A stretch of 64,000 nucleotides of DNA from Denitrificimonas sp034006605 (GCA_034006605.1 JAVESM010000001.1:256343-320342), one strand, 5' to 3'. Shown: positions 42,657 to 51,911, numbered from the stretch's first letter. Numbers and translations are program-made. Notes: a model not told the origin generated them from the letters alone.

Positions 42657-42930
42657 ACCCTGTGGAGAAAGCGACTTAAGCCCTAGGTTGTACTCTGTTG
42701 ATAACCCTTGTAAAAATACAGTTGTGGATAAGTCACCCAGTTATCCACAACTTGTAAGCATCTATAGCACAGCTTGAGCACCTCAATAACACAGTCTTTA
42801 AACCAATATAAGCTATTGTTTTAAAAGGAATTTATAGACTTATCAACAAAAAACATCAAAGCTAGTAATAGTAGTAAAAATAAGCTTTATATACATTTCT
42901 TTATTTATTCTTATTCAGCTGAAAGGAAAA
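42657..42930. other. oriC: oriC-type region A, upstream of rpmH
   Basis: Probable replication origin in the Pseudomonas position. DnaA boxes: perfect TGTGGATAA at 42723-42731 and perfect TTATCCACA at 42741-42749, with single-mismatch boxes at 42661-42669, 42696-42704 and 42840-42848. An AT-rich stretch follows (about 42860-42950), including an 18-base segment at 42875-42892 shared exactly with region B. The 457-bp gap between ampE and rpmH holds nothing else except the rpmH promoter. The boxes are seen; origin function is inferred from position, box density and AT-richness. Confidence 0.78.
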
Positions 42931-42988
42931 AATAAAATAATTCATACCTGTCTAAAACCAAGAATTTGTAAACAAATGCTGTAGATAA

Positions 42989-43017
42989 TTGACCTGAGGC
43001 TCAGCTTTCAATAGAAT
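42989..43017 (+). promoter_or_regulatory. rpmH promoter
   Basis: TTGACC (42989-42994) and TAGAAT (43012-43017) with 17-bp spacing, about 70 bases before rpmH. The leader contains a GC-rich inverted repeat near 43034-43055 (GGGG then GGGCCCCC) ahead of the ribosome site. Confidence 0.75.
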
Positions 43018-43085
43018 TGCTGGTCTATTTAACGGGGACCACTTCGGGCCCCCTTTTGCCCAAAGAAGTCACCAGGTAGCGAATC

Positions 43086-43220
43086 ATGAAACGTACATTC
43101 CAACCAAGCACACTAAAACGCGCCCGTAACCACGGTTTCCGTGCACGTATGGCAACTAAAGGCGGTCGCGCTGTTATTCAGCGTCGTCGTGCTAAAGGCC
43201 GTAAGCGTCTAAGCGCATAA
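43086..43220 (+). CDS. rpmH: Ribosomal protein bL34
   Basis: Short, very basic protein of 44 residues, MKRTFQPSTLKRARNHGFRARM followed by the ATKGGR, QRRR and KGRKRL runs typical of bL34 in the large ribosomal subunit. First gene of rpmH-rnpA-yidD-yidC. In Pseudomonas it is divergent from dnaA across oriC; here it has the oriC-type DNA but not dnaA. Confidence 0.98.
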   Translation: MKRTFQPSTLKRARNHGFRARMATKGGRAVIQRRRAKGRKRLSA

Positions 43221-43236
43221 TCCAGTCGAGCACAGC

Positions 43237-43638
43237 ATGAGTCTGGCCTTTGGCCGAGAAAAGCGTCTGCTGACACCTCAGCAGTTCAAAGCTGTCTTTG
43301 ATTCATCTTCAAATAAAGTACCAGGCAAAAATGTCTTGTTACTTGCTCGTGAAAACCAACTCGAACATCCACGTCTTGGGTTGGTTATTGGTAAAAAAAG
43401 CGTAAAGCTTGCAGTTGAGCGCAATAGAATAAAACGTCAAATACGAGAATCATTTCGCCATAATCAAGATATTTTGAATGGTGCAGATCTCGTTATTGTC
43501 GCCCGTAGGGGTATTGCTGATTTGTCCAATATTGAGCTTCGACAGCAGTTCGATAAAATGTGGAAACGTTTGCTACGGCAACGTCAAACCATATTACAAA
43601 CAGCACTTGTTGATTCAGCAGGCACTACTAATGCGTAA
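43237..43638 (+). CDS. rnpA: Ribonuclease P protein component
   Basis: Basic protein of 133 residues that assists the RNase P RNA in tRNA 5' maturation. The family signature RNRIKRQIRESFR is at about residues 66-78, and FGREKRLLTPQQF lies at the N-terminus. It follows rpmH by 16 bp and overlaps yidD by eight bases. Confidence 0.97.
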   Translation: MSLAFGREKRLLTPQQFKAVFDSSSNKVPGKNVLLLARENQLEHPRLGLVIGKKSVKLAVERNRIKRQIRESFRHNQDILNGADLVIVARRGIADLSNIELRQQFDKMWKRLLRQRQTILQTALVDSAGTTNA

Positions 43639-43870
43639 ATTGGTGATATTACCCATTAAGTTTTATCGCTATGCAATCAGTCCAATGATGGCAAGTCATT
43701 GTCGCTTTTATCCCAGTTGTTCGTGTTACGCCATTGAAGCTATTGAGCAACATGGTGCGATCCGTGGTGGCTGGTTAGCCATACGACGACTCGGGCGTTG
43801 TCATCCTTGGAATGCGGGTGGTTTTGATCCCGTTCCTCCTTCCTCTTGTTCATCTTCTACGGCCGAGTAA
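43631..43870 (+). CDS. yidD: Membrane protein insertion efficiency factor YidD
   Basis: Small protein of 79 residues from the ATG at 43631 (MRKLVILPIKFYRYAISPMMASHCRFYPSCSCYAIEAIEQHG). The family hallmarks are the CRFYPSCS.YA segment and GRCHPWNAGGFDPVP. It aids YidC-mediated membrane insertion. It overlaps rnpA by eight bases and precedes yidC by two. Confidence 0.95.
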   Translation: MRKLVILPIKFYRYAISPMMASHCRFYPSCSCYAIEAIEQHGAIRGGWLAIRRLGRCHPWNAGGFDPVPPSSCSSSTAE

Positions 43871-43872
43871 CT

Positions 43873-45645
43873 ATGGATATCCAACGTACGATCCTACTCG
43901 TTGCCTTAGCTGTTGTGTCTTACATGATGGTTCTTCAATGGAACCAAGACTACGGCCAGGCACCAGTAACTGCAGCAGCAGCGACCTATTCGAGTTCTGC
44001 TAATCAACAAGCATCAACCTCGACACTGAGTGATTCAACGAGCAATTTAACACCTGCTGTTAGTCATGACGATTTACCGATTGCTGTCAATGAATCCACA
44101 CAAGATCCTACGCTAACCAATAACGTTGTGAGCAATGATTTAATCATTGTACAAACCGATGTATTGCAGTTGGCAATTGATCCTAATGGTGGTGATATTG
44201 TTGAATTAAAACTCAGCCAATATCCACGTAATGCGGCAAATCCTGATATTCCATTGCAGTTATTTGAAAACAGTAATGAGCGTGTTTATGTTGCGCAAAG
44301 CGGCTTAGTGGGTACCAATGGTCCTGATGCACGCGCCAGTGGCCGTCCTTTGTACACGGCTAACCAACAAAATTTCACTTTGCAAGATGGTCAAGATCAA
44401 CTCAATGTTGACCTGTCTTTCCAAGAAAATGGTGTGAGTTACACCAAGCGTTTTACTTTACACCGTGGTTTGAGCAACGAATGCTCTGCACGTGAAATCA
44501 GTCAGCGCAAAGTTGAATGCATCAATCAACAAGCTTACCAAGTTGATTTAACCTACCTTGTGGATAACCAAAGCGATCGTGAGTGGAAAGGTAATTTATT
44601 TGCCCAACTCAAGCGTGATGGTCAAGGTGATCCTTCATCAACCACCGCAACAGGCACTGCAACTTACTTAGGTGCCGCCTTGTGGACAGCTGATGAGCCG
44701 TACAAAAAATTATCCATGAGTAATATGGATGATAAAAAGTTTAATCAAGCCATTGAAGGTGGTTGGGTTGCTTGGTTACAACACTATTTTGTAACGGCAT
44801 GGGTCGCTAATCCTGAGCAAACCAATCAAGTCTCTACGCGTAAAGACAGCAAAGGCAACTACATCATTGGCTACACCAGCCCAACAATGAGTATTGCCGC
44901 AGGTGAACACGCACAAGCCAGTGCGACCTTGTATGCGGGTCCTAAAATTCAAAGCCATCTCAAAGCCCTTTCTCCAGGCCTTGAGTTAACAGTTGACTAT
45001 GGTTTCCTTTGGTTTATCGCCCAACCTATTTTCTGGCTAATGGGTGTTATCCATAGCATTTTAGGTAACTGGGGTTGGTCAATTATTGTTTTGACCATTC
45101 TAATTAAATTAGCATTCTTCCCTTTGTCAGCCGCCAGTTACAAATCAATGGCACGCATGCGTGCAGTTGCTCCAAAAATGACGGCATTAAAAGAAGAACA
45201 TGCAGGTGATAAGCAAAAGCTGTCGCAAGGCATGATGGAGCTGTACAAAAAAGAGAAGATCAACCCGCTTGGTGGTTGCTTACCAATTTTAGTGCAGATG
45301 CCAGTCTTCCTTTCTTTGTACTGGGTTTTGCTAGAAAGCGTAGAAATGCGCCAAGCACCTTGGATGTTCTGGTTAACAGACTTATCCAGTAAAGACCCAT
45401 ACTTTATTCTGCCAATCATTATGGGTTTGAGTATGTTTGTTCAACAACAACTTAACCCAACACCGCCGGATCCTATGCAAGCTAAGGTTATGAAGCTATT
45501 GCCGATTATCTTTACCTTCTTCTTCCTGTGGTTCCCTGCTGGACTGGTACTGTACTGGGTGGTCAACAACCTCCTGTCGATTGGTCAACAATGGTACATT
45601 ACCCGCAAGATTGAAAAATCAATGGCGGCTGCTAACGCAAGTTAG
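43873..45645 (+). CDS. yidC: Membrane protein insertase YidC
   Basis: Inner-membrane insertase of 590 residues from the ATG at 43873 (MDIQRTILLVALAVVSYMMVLQWNQ). It has an N-terminal anchor, a large periplasmic beta domain (about 60-340) and the conserved five-helix core with KLAFFPLSAASYKSMARMRA, the cytoplasmic hairpin, and NPLGGCLPILVQMPVFLSLYWVLLESVEMRQAPWM. A longer in-frame start at 43846 lies inside yidD and is rejected. Followed by a strong hairpin before mnmE. Confidence 0.97.
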   Translation: MDIQRTILLVALAVVSYMMVLQWNQDYGQAPVTAAAATYSSSANQQASTSTLSDSTSNLTPAVSHDDLPIAVNESTQDPTLTNNVVSNDLIIVQTDVLQLAIDPNGGDIVELKLSQYPRNAANPDIPLQLFENSNERVYVAQSGLVGTNGPDARASGRPLYTANQQNFTLQDGQDQLNVDLSFQENGVSYTKRFTLHRGLSNECSAREISQRKVECINQQAYQVDLTYLVDNQSDREWKGNLFAQLKRDGQGDPSSTTATGTATYLGAALWTADEPYKKLSMSNMDDKKFNQAIEGGWVAWLQHYFVTAWVANPEQTNQVSTRKDSKGNYIIGYTSPTMSIAAGEHAQASATLYAGPKIQSHLKALSPGLELTVDYGFLWFIAQPIFWLMGVIHSILGNWGWSIIVLTILIKLAFFPLSAASYKSMARMRAVAPKMTALKEEHAGDKQKLSQGMMELYKKEKINPLGGCLPILVQMPVFLSLYWVLLESVEMRQAPWMFWLTDLSSKDPYFILPIIMGLSMFVQQQLNPTPPDPMQAKVMKLLPIIFTFFFLWFPAGLVLYWVVNNLLSIGQQWYITRKIEKSMAAANAS

Positions 45646-45662
45646 TCGAACCCACCGAGTTC

Positions 45663-45695
45663 ACAACGCCCCTTTTTAGGGGCGTTGTGCTTTCT
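45663..45695 (+). terminator. Hairpin between yidC and mnmE
   Basis: Perfect 12-bp stem CACAACGCCCCT (45663-45674) with AGGGGCGTTGTG (45679-45690), loop TTTT, tail CTTTCT. Likely ends or attenuates the rpmH-yidC operon. Confidence 0.75.
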
Positions 45696-45717
45696 GATTA
45701 CTGTTGAGGAAACCGTT

Positions 45718-47085
45718 ATGCCTATGTCGCGTGACACCATTGCCGCTATTGCTACAGCACAAGGCCGTGGCGGGGTAGGGATTGTTCGAGTATCGGGTCA
45801 ATTGGCTAAGCAAATTGCTGAGCACATGACTGGCCGTAAATTAAAACCACGCTATGCCCATTACGGTCCTTTCTATGCCGAGCACCAACAAGCGCTCGAT
45901 GAAGGTTTAGCGCTATATTTCGCAGGTCCTAACTCTTTTACCGGAGAGGATGTTCTCGAGTTGCAAGGCCATGGTGGCCCAGTGGTCTTAGATATGCTAT
46001 TACAACGCTGCGTCGAACTCGGTGCTCGTTTAGCGCGACCAGGTGAATTCAGTGAGCGTGCTTTTCTCAACGATAAACTCGATTTAGCCCAAGCTGAAGC
46101 AATTGCTGACCTGATTGAGGCCAGCTCCACTCAAGCGGCACGTAATGCTTTACGTTCTCTACAGGGTGTTTTTTCTAAACGCGTGAACGCACTCACCGAG
46201 CAGTTGATTGCTTTGCGTATTTACGTCGAAGCGGCGATTGATTTCCCTGAGGAAGAAATCGACTTCTTAGCGGATGGGCATATTTTACAGCTGCTGATTG
46301 CTGTGCAAAAAGAACTCAAAGAAGTGCTGCGTGAAGCGGGCCAAGGTGCCTTGTTACGCGATGGAATGAGTGTGGTGATTGCTGGCCGTCCTAATGCCGG
46401 TAAGTCCAGTTTGCTCAACAGTCTTGCCGGTTATGAAGCGGCGATTGTGACGGATATAGAAGGCACTACGCGGGATATTTTACGCGAGCATATCCATATT
46501 GATGGTATGCCGTTGCATGTCACTGACACTGCAGGTTTACGCAATACGGCTGATCAAGTTGAAAAAATTGGCGTGCAACGTGCATTAAAAGCAATCAATG
46601 AAGCGGATCGAATTTTACTGGTAGTGGATGCCAATTCAGCTGAAGCCAGTGATCCCTTTGCTTTGTGGCCAGAGTTTCTCGACAGTACACCTAATCCTGA
46701 AAAGGTCACATTAATTCGCAATAAAGTTGACCTGTCTGGCGAGCCAGTCGAGATGCACAGTAATACCGATGGTCATATCACTATTAACCTATGTGCACGC
46801 AGTGGTGAAGGTTTAGAGCTGCTTCGTGAGCATCTAAAAAACTGTATGGGTTATAGCCAAACCGTAGAAAGTAGTTTTAGTGCTCGGCGTCGACATTTGG
46901 ATGCGTTGCGACAGGCAGAAAGCTATTTAAACAATGGTTATTTACAGCTTACCCAGGCGAATGCTGGTGAATTATTAGCAGAAGATTTGCGCATGGCGCA
47001 GCAAGCACTTGGAGAAATAACAGGTGAATTCAGTGCTGATGATTTGCTTGGACGTATTTTTTCTAGCTTCTGTATTGGTAAGTAA
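45718..47085 (+). CDS. mnmE: tRNA modification GTPase MnmE
   Basis: GTPase of 455 residues that, with MnmG, installs the cmnm5 group on wobble uridine 34. N-terminal formyl-THF-binding domain (DTIAAIATAQGRGGVGIVRVSG), G domain with GRPNAGKSSLLNSLAG, DIEGTTRDILREHI, DTAGLR and NKVDL, and the C-terminal FCIGK that carries the catalytic cysteine. The ATG at 45718 has GAGGAAA ahead of it; an earlier in-frame start at 45685 lies in the terminator hairpin and is rejected. It is separated from its partner gene mnmG by 602 bp holding a second oriC-like element. Confidence 0.97.
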   Translation: MPMSRDTIAAIATAQGRGGVGIVRVSGQLAKQIAEHMTGRKLKPRYAHYGPFYAEHQQALDEGLALYFAGPNSFTGEDVLELQGHGGPVVLDMLLQRCVELGARLARPGEFSERAFLNDKLDLAQAEAIADLIEASSTQAARNALRSLQGVFSKRVNALTEQLIALRIYVEAAIDFPEEEIDFLADGHILQLLIAVQKELKEVLREAGQGALLRDGMSVVIAGRPNAGKSSLLNSLAGYEAAIVTDIEGTTRDILREHIHIDGMPLHVTDTAGLRNTADQVEKIGVQRALKAINEADRILLVVDANSAEASDPFALWPEFLDSTPNPEKVTLIRNKVDLSGEPVEMHSNTDGHITINLCARSGEGLELLREHLKNCMGYSQTVESSFSARRRHLDALRQAESYLNNGYLQLTQANAGELLAEDLRMAQQALGEITGEFSADDLLGRIFSSFCIGK

Positions 47086-47687
47086 ACAGCATTAACGAAG
47101 TAGGCTTTAGCCCCTGAAGCCTACTTGAATGAGCGCAAATAGAGGGGCAAATTTTCTGCATATACCTGTCATATTTTTATCGTTTTATACCCTCAAGTAA
47201 CAAATTATGCTGCTTTTTTAAATTATTTTTAGAATTAAGCCCTGTGGAGAACTGACGTTAAGCCCAGTTGATAAGACTGGCTAAAAACTGTGAGTAAAGC
47301 CCCTTGTGGATAAGTCACTGCTTTACACACAAGCTTAAGCGGCTTATCCATCCCCCTTAACAGTCATTATCAACACACTTAATATATTGATAAGATACTG
47401 AATATAAAGGGATTTATAGAGATATCCACAAAAAAGTAGCTCAGTAGTAATAGCATTAAAAATAAGCTTTATATCTTTCTTCTTTATTTATATTTGTTTA
47501 GCTTACCGTTTAGCGAAGCGCACAAGCCAAGCGATGAAACCTTCTGCAAAGCTGCGCAAAAATCTATACTATTGCGCTCTTAGAACTCGCTATCGCAAAG
47601 TCGGTAGGCTGATTGAAACTGCAAAATAGTGATCAACCACAACTGCAGTGCTGAGTTCATCCGTTTTTAGTTAAAATCCTGAGGTGT
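47086..47687. other. mnmE-mnmG intergenic region with oriC-like region B
   Basis: A 602-bp gap without genes. From 47239 to about 47500 it repeats region A: DnaA boxes at 47243-47251 (one mismatch), 47305-47313 (perfect TGTGGATAA), 47367-47375 (TTATCAACA) and 47422-47430 (ATATCCACA), degenerate boxes at 47266, 47323 and 47344, and the 18-base AT-rich segment at 47457-47474 identical to A. Three landmarks keep exactly the same spacing as in A (62, 117 and 152 bases). The last part holds a likely mnmG promoter (-10 TATACT near 47563). This is the gidA-proximal position that oriC has in E. coli. Confidence 0.75.
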
Positions 47688-49586
47688 ATGGTGGATTATC
47701 CTTCCCGTTTTGATGTGATCGTCATTGGTGGTGGCCACGCCGGTACTGAAGCTGCGTTAGCTTCAGCACGGATGGGCGTAAAAACCTTGTTACTGACCCA
47801 TAACATCGAAACCCTTGGGCAGATGAGCTGTAATCCAGCCATTGGTGGGATTGGTAAAAGCCATTTGGTCAGAGAAATTGATGCGCTCGGTGGCGCAATG
47901 GCGACCGCGGCAGATCTCAGTGGTATCCAATTTAGAATTCTTAACAGTCGTAAGGGACCTGCCGTACGTGCCACTCGTGCACAAGCCGACCGTATACTTT
48001 ACAAAGCAGCCATTCGTGAAGTGCTAGAGCACCAACCCAATCTGTGGCTTTTCCAACAAGCCGTTGAAGATTTAATTGTTGAAAACGACCACGTGCGTGG
48101 TGCTGTAACGCAGATGGGCTTACGTTTTCATGCAGATAACGTGGTATTAACCACTGGCACCTTTCTGGGTGGCTTGATTCATATTGGCATGCAAAATTAT
48201 TCAGGCGGTCGAGCTGGCGATCCACCTGCCAATGCCTTAGCACAACGTATGCGCGAATTACCTTTACGTATTGATCGCTTAAAAACCGGTACACCACCGC
48301 GCATTGATGCACGTTCAGTGGATTTTTCGGTAATGACCGAACAACCCGGTGATACGCCATTGCCAGTGATGTCATTTTTAGGTCGTCGCGAGCAACATCC
48401 TGAGCAGGTGAGTTGCTGGATTACTCATACCAATAGCAAAACCCATGACATCATTGCTAAAAATCTTGATCGCTCACCGATGTATGCCGGTGTAATTGAG
48501 GGTATTGGCCCTCGTTACTGCCCATCCATCGAAGATAAAATTCATCGTTTTGCTGATAAAGACAGCCATCAAATCTTTTTAGAACCAGAAGGCTTAAAAA
48601 CCCCTGAGTTGTATCCCAATGGTATTTCCACTTCTTTGCCATTTGATGTGCAACTGGATCTGGTTCATTCCATTCGTGGGATGGAAAATGCGCATATTAT
48701 TCGTCCAGGCTATGCCATTGAGTACGATTACTTTGATCCACGTGATTTGAAATACAGTTTAGAAACCAAAGTGATTCACGGTTTATTCTTTGCTGGACAA
48801 ATCAACGGCACCACGGGTTATGAAGAAGCGGGTGTCCAAGGTTTGTTAGCCGGCAGTAACGCAGCATTGCGTTCACAAGGTAAAGACAGCTGGCACCCGC
48901 GCCGCGATGAGGCGTATTTAGGTGTGTTGGTTGATGATTTAATAACGTTAGGTGCGCAAGAACCTTATCGTATGTTTACATCACGTGCTGAGTACCGATT
49001 GATTTTGCGTGAAGACAACGCTGATATGCGTTTAACCGAGAAAGGTCGCGAAATTGGTTTAGTGGATGATTACCGCTGGTCAGTGTTTGAAGCCAAGCGC
49101 GAAGCGATCGCCCAAGAAGAACAACGCCTAAAAGACACATGGGTTCGCCCAGGTACGCCATTGGGTGAAGCGGTGATGGCGAAATTTAATACACCACTGA
49201 CCCATGAATACAATTTATTGAATTTGCTCGCGCGTCCAGAAGTCAATTATTTGGATTTGGTTGCGGTGACTGGTGCGGGTATAGCCGATGAACTTGTTGC
49301 TGAGCAGCTTGAAATCAAAACTAAATATGCCGGCTACCTTGATCGCCAGTTGGACGATATTGCTAAAATGCGTGCCAGTGAAGCGGTGAAATTACCGATT
49401 GATATTGATTACTTGGCAATTTCAGGGCTGTCTAAAGAAATCCAACAAAAACTCATGGAAGGACGGCCTGAAACTTTAGGCCAAGCATCCCGTATTCCTG
49501 GTGTCACTCAATCTGCCGTATCGTTACTGATGGTTCATTTGAAAAAGCGTAAAGCCAGTAATAACTTGGAGCAAGCAGATTCATGA
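47688..49586 (+). CDS. mnmG: tRNA uridine-5-carboxymethylaminomethyl modification enzyme MnmG (GidA)
   Basis: FAD protein of 632 residues that works with MnmE on tRNA wobble uridine. FAD site VIGGGHAGTEAALASARMG at the N-terminus, the conserved CNPAIGGIGKSHLVREIDALGG and QINGTTGYEEAAGVQG-like GQINGTTGYEEAG region. It is first of the mnmG-rsmG-parA-parB run, and overlaps rsmG by four bases. T-ending codons outnumber C-ending ones (hand count of the first ~100 codons), the reverse of recF. Confidence 0.98.
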   Translation: MVDYPSRFDVIVIGGGHAGTEAALASARMGVKTLLLTHNIETLGQMSCNPAIGGIGKSHLVREIDALGGAMATAADLSGIQFRILNSRKGPAVRATRAQADRILYKAAIREVLEHQPNLWLFQQAVEDLIVENDHVRGAVTQMGLRFHADNVVLTTGTFLGGLIHIGMQNYSGGRAGDPPANALAQRMRELPLRIDRLKTGTPPRIDARSVDFSVMTEQPGDTPLPVMSFLGRREQHPEQVSCWITHTNSKTHDIIAKNLDRSPMYAGVIEGIGPRYCPSIEDKIHRFADKDSHQIFLEPEGLKTPELYPNGISTSLPFDVQLDLVHSIRGMENAHIIRPGYAIEYDYFDPRDLKYSLETKVIHGLFFAGQINGTTGYEEAGVQGLLAGSNAALRSQGKDSWHPRRDEAYLGVLVDDLITLGAQEPYRMFTSRAEYRLILREDNADMRLTEKGREIGLVDDYRWSVFEAKREAIAQEEQRLKDTWVRPGTPLGEAVMAKFNTPLTHEYNLLNLLARPEVNYLDLVAVTGAGIADELVAEQLEIKTKYAGYLDRQLDDIAKMRASEAVKLPIDIDYLAISGLSKEIQQKLMEGRPETLGQASRIPGVTQSAVSLLMVHLKKRKASNNLEQADS

Positions 49587-50224
49587 GGGTCAGCACACCG
49601 CATGCACAAGAGTTAATTGAGGGCGCACAGCAGCTTGGTGTGAGTTTAACTGAGCAGCAGCAAGAGCAATTACTGCAGTATTTGGATTTATTAATTAAAT
49701 GGAATAAAGCTTACAATTTAACCGCAGTGCGTAATCCTGATGAAATGGTTTCGCGGCACTTACTCGACAGTCTTAGTGTCGTTCAGTACGTTGAACAATA
49801 TGGCAACGATTGGCTGGATGTTGGCAGTGGCGGCGGTATGCCCGGTGTGCCACTGGCGATTATTTTCCCCGATCGGAAATTTACTTTGCTGGATTCAAAC
49901 GGTAAAAAAACGCGCTTTTTAACCCAGGTTAAACTGGAATTAAAGTTAGATAATCTTGATGTTATCCACAATCGTGCTGAAGCCTTTACCCCTGAGCGTG
50001 CATTCTCTGGCATTATCTCGCGAGCATTTAGCTCACTTGAAGATTTTGCCAATTGGACGCGTCATTTAGGTGATATTAAAACTCATTGGTTGGCGATGAA
50101 AGGTGTGCATCCTGACGATGAGTTACAAGCATTGCCGGATGATTTTTGTCTCGATAGTTGTCAGATTCTGAAAGTACCGGGTTGCCAAGGGCAGCGGCAT
50201 TTGTTGATTTTGCAGCGTCAGTAA
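49583..50224 (+). CDS. rsmG: 16S rRNA (guanine527-N7)-methyltransferase RsmG (GidB)
   Basis: SAM-dependent methyltransferase of 213 residues acting on G527 of 16S rRNA in the 30S decoding region. Motifs: YNLTAVRNPDEMVSRHLLDSL, SAM site WLDVGSGGGMPGVPLAI, LLDSNGKKTRFL and ISRAFSSLEDF. Starts within the mnmG stop (ATGA). Confidence 0.97.
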   Translation: MRVSTPHAQELIEGAQQLGVSLTEQQQEQLLQYLDLLIKWNKAYNLTAVRNPDEMVSRHLLDSLSVVQYVEQYGNDWLDVGSGGGMPGVPLAIIFPDRKFTLLDSNGKKTRFLTQVKLELKLDNLDVIHNRAEAFTPERAFSGIISRAFSSLEDFANWTRHLGDIKTHWLAMKGVHPDDELQALPDDFCLDSCQILKVPGCQGQRHLLILQRQ

Positions 50225-50240
50225 TCACTTAGGAGATAAT

Positions 50241-51032
50241 ATGGGCAAGGTCTTGGCAATTGCTAACCAAAAAGGCGGTGTTGGTAAAACCACAACCTGT
50301 ATTAATTTGGCAGCCTCCTTAGTGGCGACGCGCCGTCATGTTTTACTGATTGATCTCGACCCGCAAGGCAATGCCACCATGGGTAGCGGCATTGATAAAC
50401 ACAGTTTGCAGCATTCAGTGCTCGATGTGTTGACTGGTCAAGCTGATTTAATTGATGTGATGCAGTTTTCTGAACACGGTGGTTATCAGTTATTACCCTC
50501 TAATCGTGATTTAACGGCTGCCGAAGTGGTACTACTTGATTTGCCCAATAAAGAGCGTCGCTTATTGGATGCCTTGCAACCTATTCGTGGCAATTATGAT
50601 TATATTTTGATCGATTGCCCGCCGTCTTTGAGTATGCTTACGATCAATGCTTTGGTCGCCTCGGACGGGGTAATTATTCCTATGCAGTGTGAGTATTTTG
50701 CATTAGAAGGGCTTACTGATTTGATTGGTAGTATCCAGCGGATTGCTGTAGAGCTCAATCCTGCGTTGCAAATAGAAGGTATCTTGCGAACCATGTATGA
50801 TCCGCGTTTGAGTTTGGCCAGTGATGTTGCGCAGCAGCTTAAAGACCATTTTGGCGACAAACTGTATGACACGGTCATTCCACGTAACGTGCGTTTAGCA
50901 GAAGCCCCAAGCCATGGCTTGCCGGTTTTGGCTTACGACAAATTATCACGTGGCGCATTAGCTTATTTAGCGCTTGCAGGTGAGTTATCACGCCGTCAGC
51001 GCACCAGTCAGCGTGCTTCAACACGCACATAA
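50241..51032 (+). CDS. parA: Chromosome partitioning ATPase ParA (Soj)
   Basis: Deviant Walker-type ATPase of 263 residues that forms the nucleoid gradient pulling origin-bound ParB complexes apart. Deviant Walker A KGGVGKTT at about residues 11-18, IDLDPQGNATMG, and DYILIDCPPSLSMLTINAL. AGGAGATAAT precedes the ATG. It acts with ParB and the parS sites, two of which are in recF. Confidence 0.97.
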   Translation: MGKVLAIANQKGGVGKTTTCINLAASLVATRRHVLLIDLDPQGNATMGSGIDKHSLQHSVLDVLTGQADLIDVMQFSEHGGYQLLPSNRDLTAAEVVLLDLPNKERRLLDALQPIRGNYDYILIDCPPSLSMLTINALVASDGVIIPMQCEYFALEGLTDLIGSIQRIAVELNPALQIEGILRTMYDPRLSLASDVAQQLKDHFGDKLYDTVIPRNVRLAEAPSHGLPVLAYDKLSRGALAYLALAGELSRRQRTSQRASTRT

Positions 51033-51041
51033 GGAATTATT

Positions 51042-51911
51042 ATGGCGGTTAAAAAACGCGGTCTCGGACGGGGACTTGATGCATTACTCAGTGGTGCAAC
51101 GGCGAATACCTTGCAAGAGCAAGCCGTGCAAGCTGATGCCAGTGAGCTGCAACATCTGAGTTTAGAATCTGTTCAGCGTGGTAAATATCAACCACGCGGC
51201 GATATGGATCAGACTCGTTTGGAAGAACTTGCTCAATCGATTAAAGCGCAAGGTGTGATGCAACCGATCGTTGTACGTCTGATTGCTAAAAATACCTATG
51301 AAATTATTGCTGGTGAACGCCGTTGGCGCGCATCGCAACTGGCGGGTTTAAAAAGCATCCCGGCATTGGTGCGTGATGTTACCGATGAAGCCGCAATTGC
51401 TATGGCGCTAATTGAAAATATTCAACGTGAAGATTTAAGTCCTATTGAAGAGGCGGTTGCTCTTCAGCGACTGCAAAAAGAATTTGAGCTGACTCAGCAA
51501 GAACTGGCTAATGCTGTAGGTAAATCAAGGGCTACTATTGCCAACTTGTTGCGTTTGATTGGTTTACCTGAAGAAATCAAAACCTTATTGGCGCACGGTG
51601 ATTTAGAAATGGGTCATGCTCGCGCACTACTTGGCTTACCAGCAGATCAGCAAGTTGAAGCCGCGCGGCATGTTGTCGCAAAAGGCTTTACGGTTCGACA
51701 AACTGAAGCTTTGGTTCGTACTATGCTGGAGGCTAAGCCGGTTAAAGAAAAAACTGCGCCAGATCCTGATGTTAAACGCTTAGAACAAAAACTGGCTGAA
51801 CGTTTAGGTACTCAAGTACAAATCAAACAGGGTCAAAAGGGTAAAGGCCAACTGGTGATCAGTTATGGCACTCTAGAAGAGTTACAAGGTGTTTTAGCGC
51901 ATATACGCTAA
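51042..51911 (+). CDS. parB: Chromosome partitioning CTPase/DNA-binding protein ParB (Spo0J)
   Basis: parS-binding clamp of 289 residues. Sequence: N-terminal RGLGRGLDALLS, the ParB/Srx-type CTPase motif IIAGERRWRASQLAG with NIQREDLSPIEEA, a helix-turn-helix (QQELANAVGKSRATIANLLRLIGLP) and a C-terminal dimerisation domain. Nine bases after parA. The two exact parS palindromes found in the window are its natural targets. Confidence 0.97.
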   Translation: MAVKKRGLGRGLDALLSGATANTLQEQAVQADASELQHLSLESVQRGKYQPRGDMDQTRLEELAQSIKAQGVMQPIVVRLIAKNTYEIIAGERRWRASQLAGLKSIPALVRDVTDEAAIAMALIENIQREDLSPIEEAVALQRLQKEFELTQQELANAVGKSRATIANLLRLIGLPEEIKTLLAHGDLEMGHARALLGLPADQQVEAARHVVAKGFTVRQTEALVRTMLEAKPVKEKTAPDPDVKRLEQKLAERLGTQVQIKQGQKGKGQLVISYGTLEELQGVLAHIR

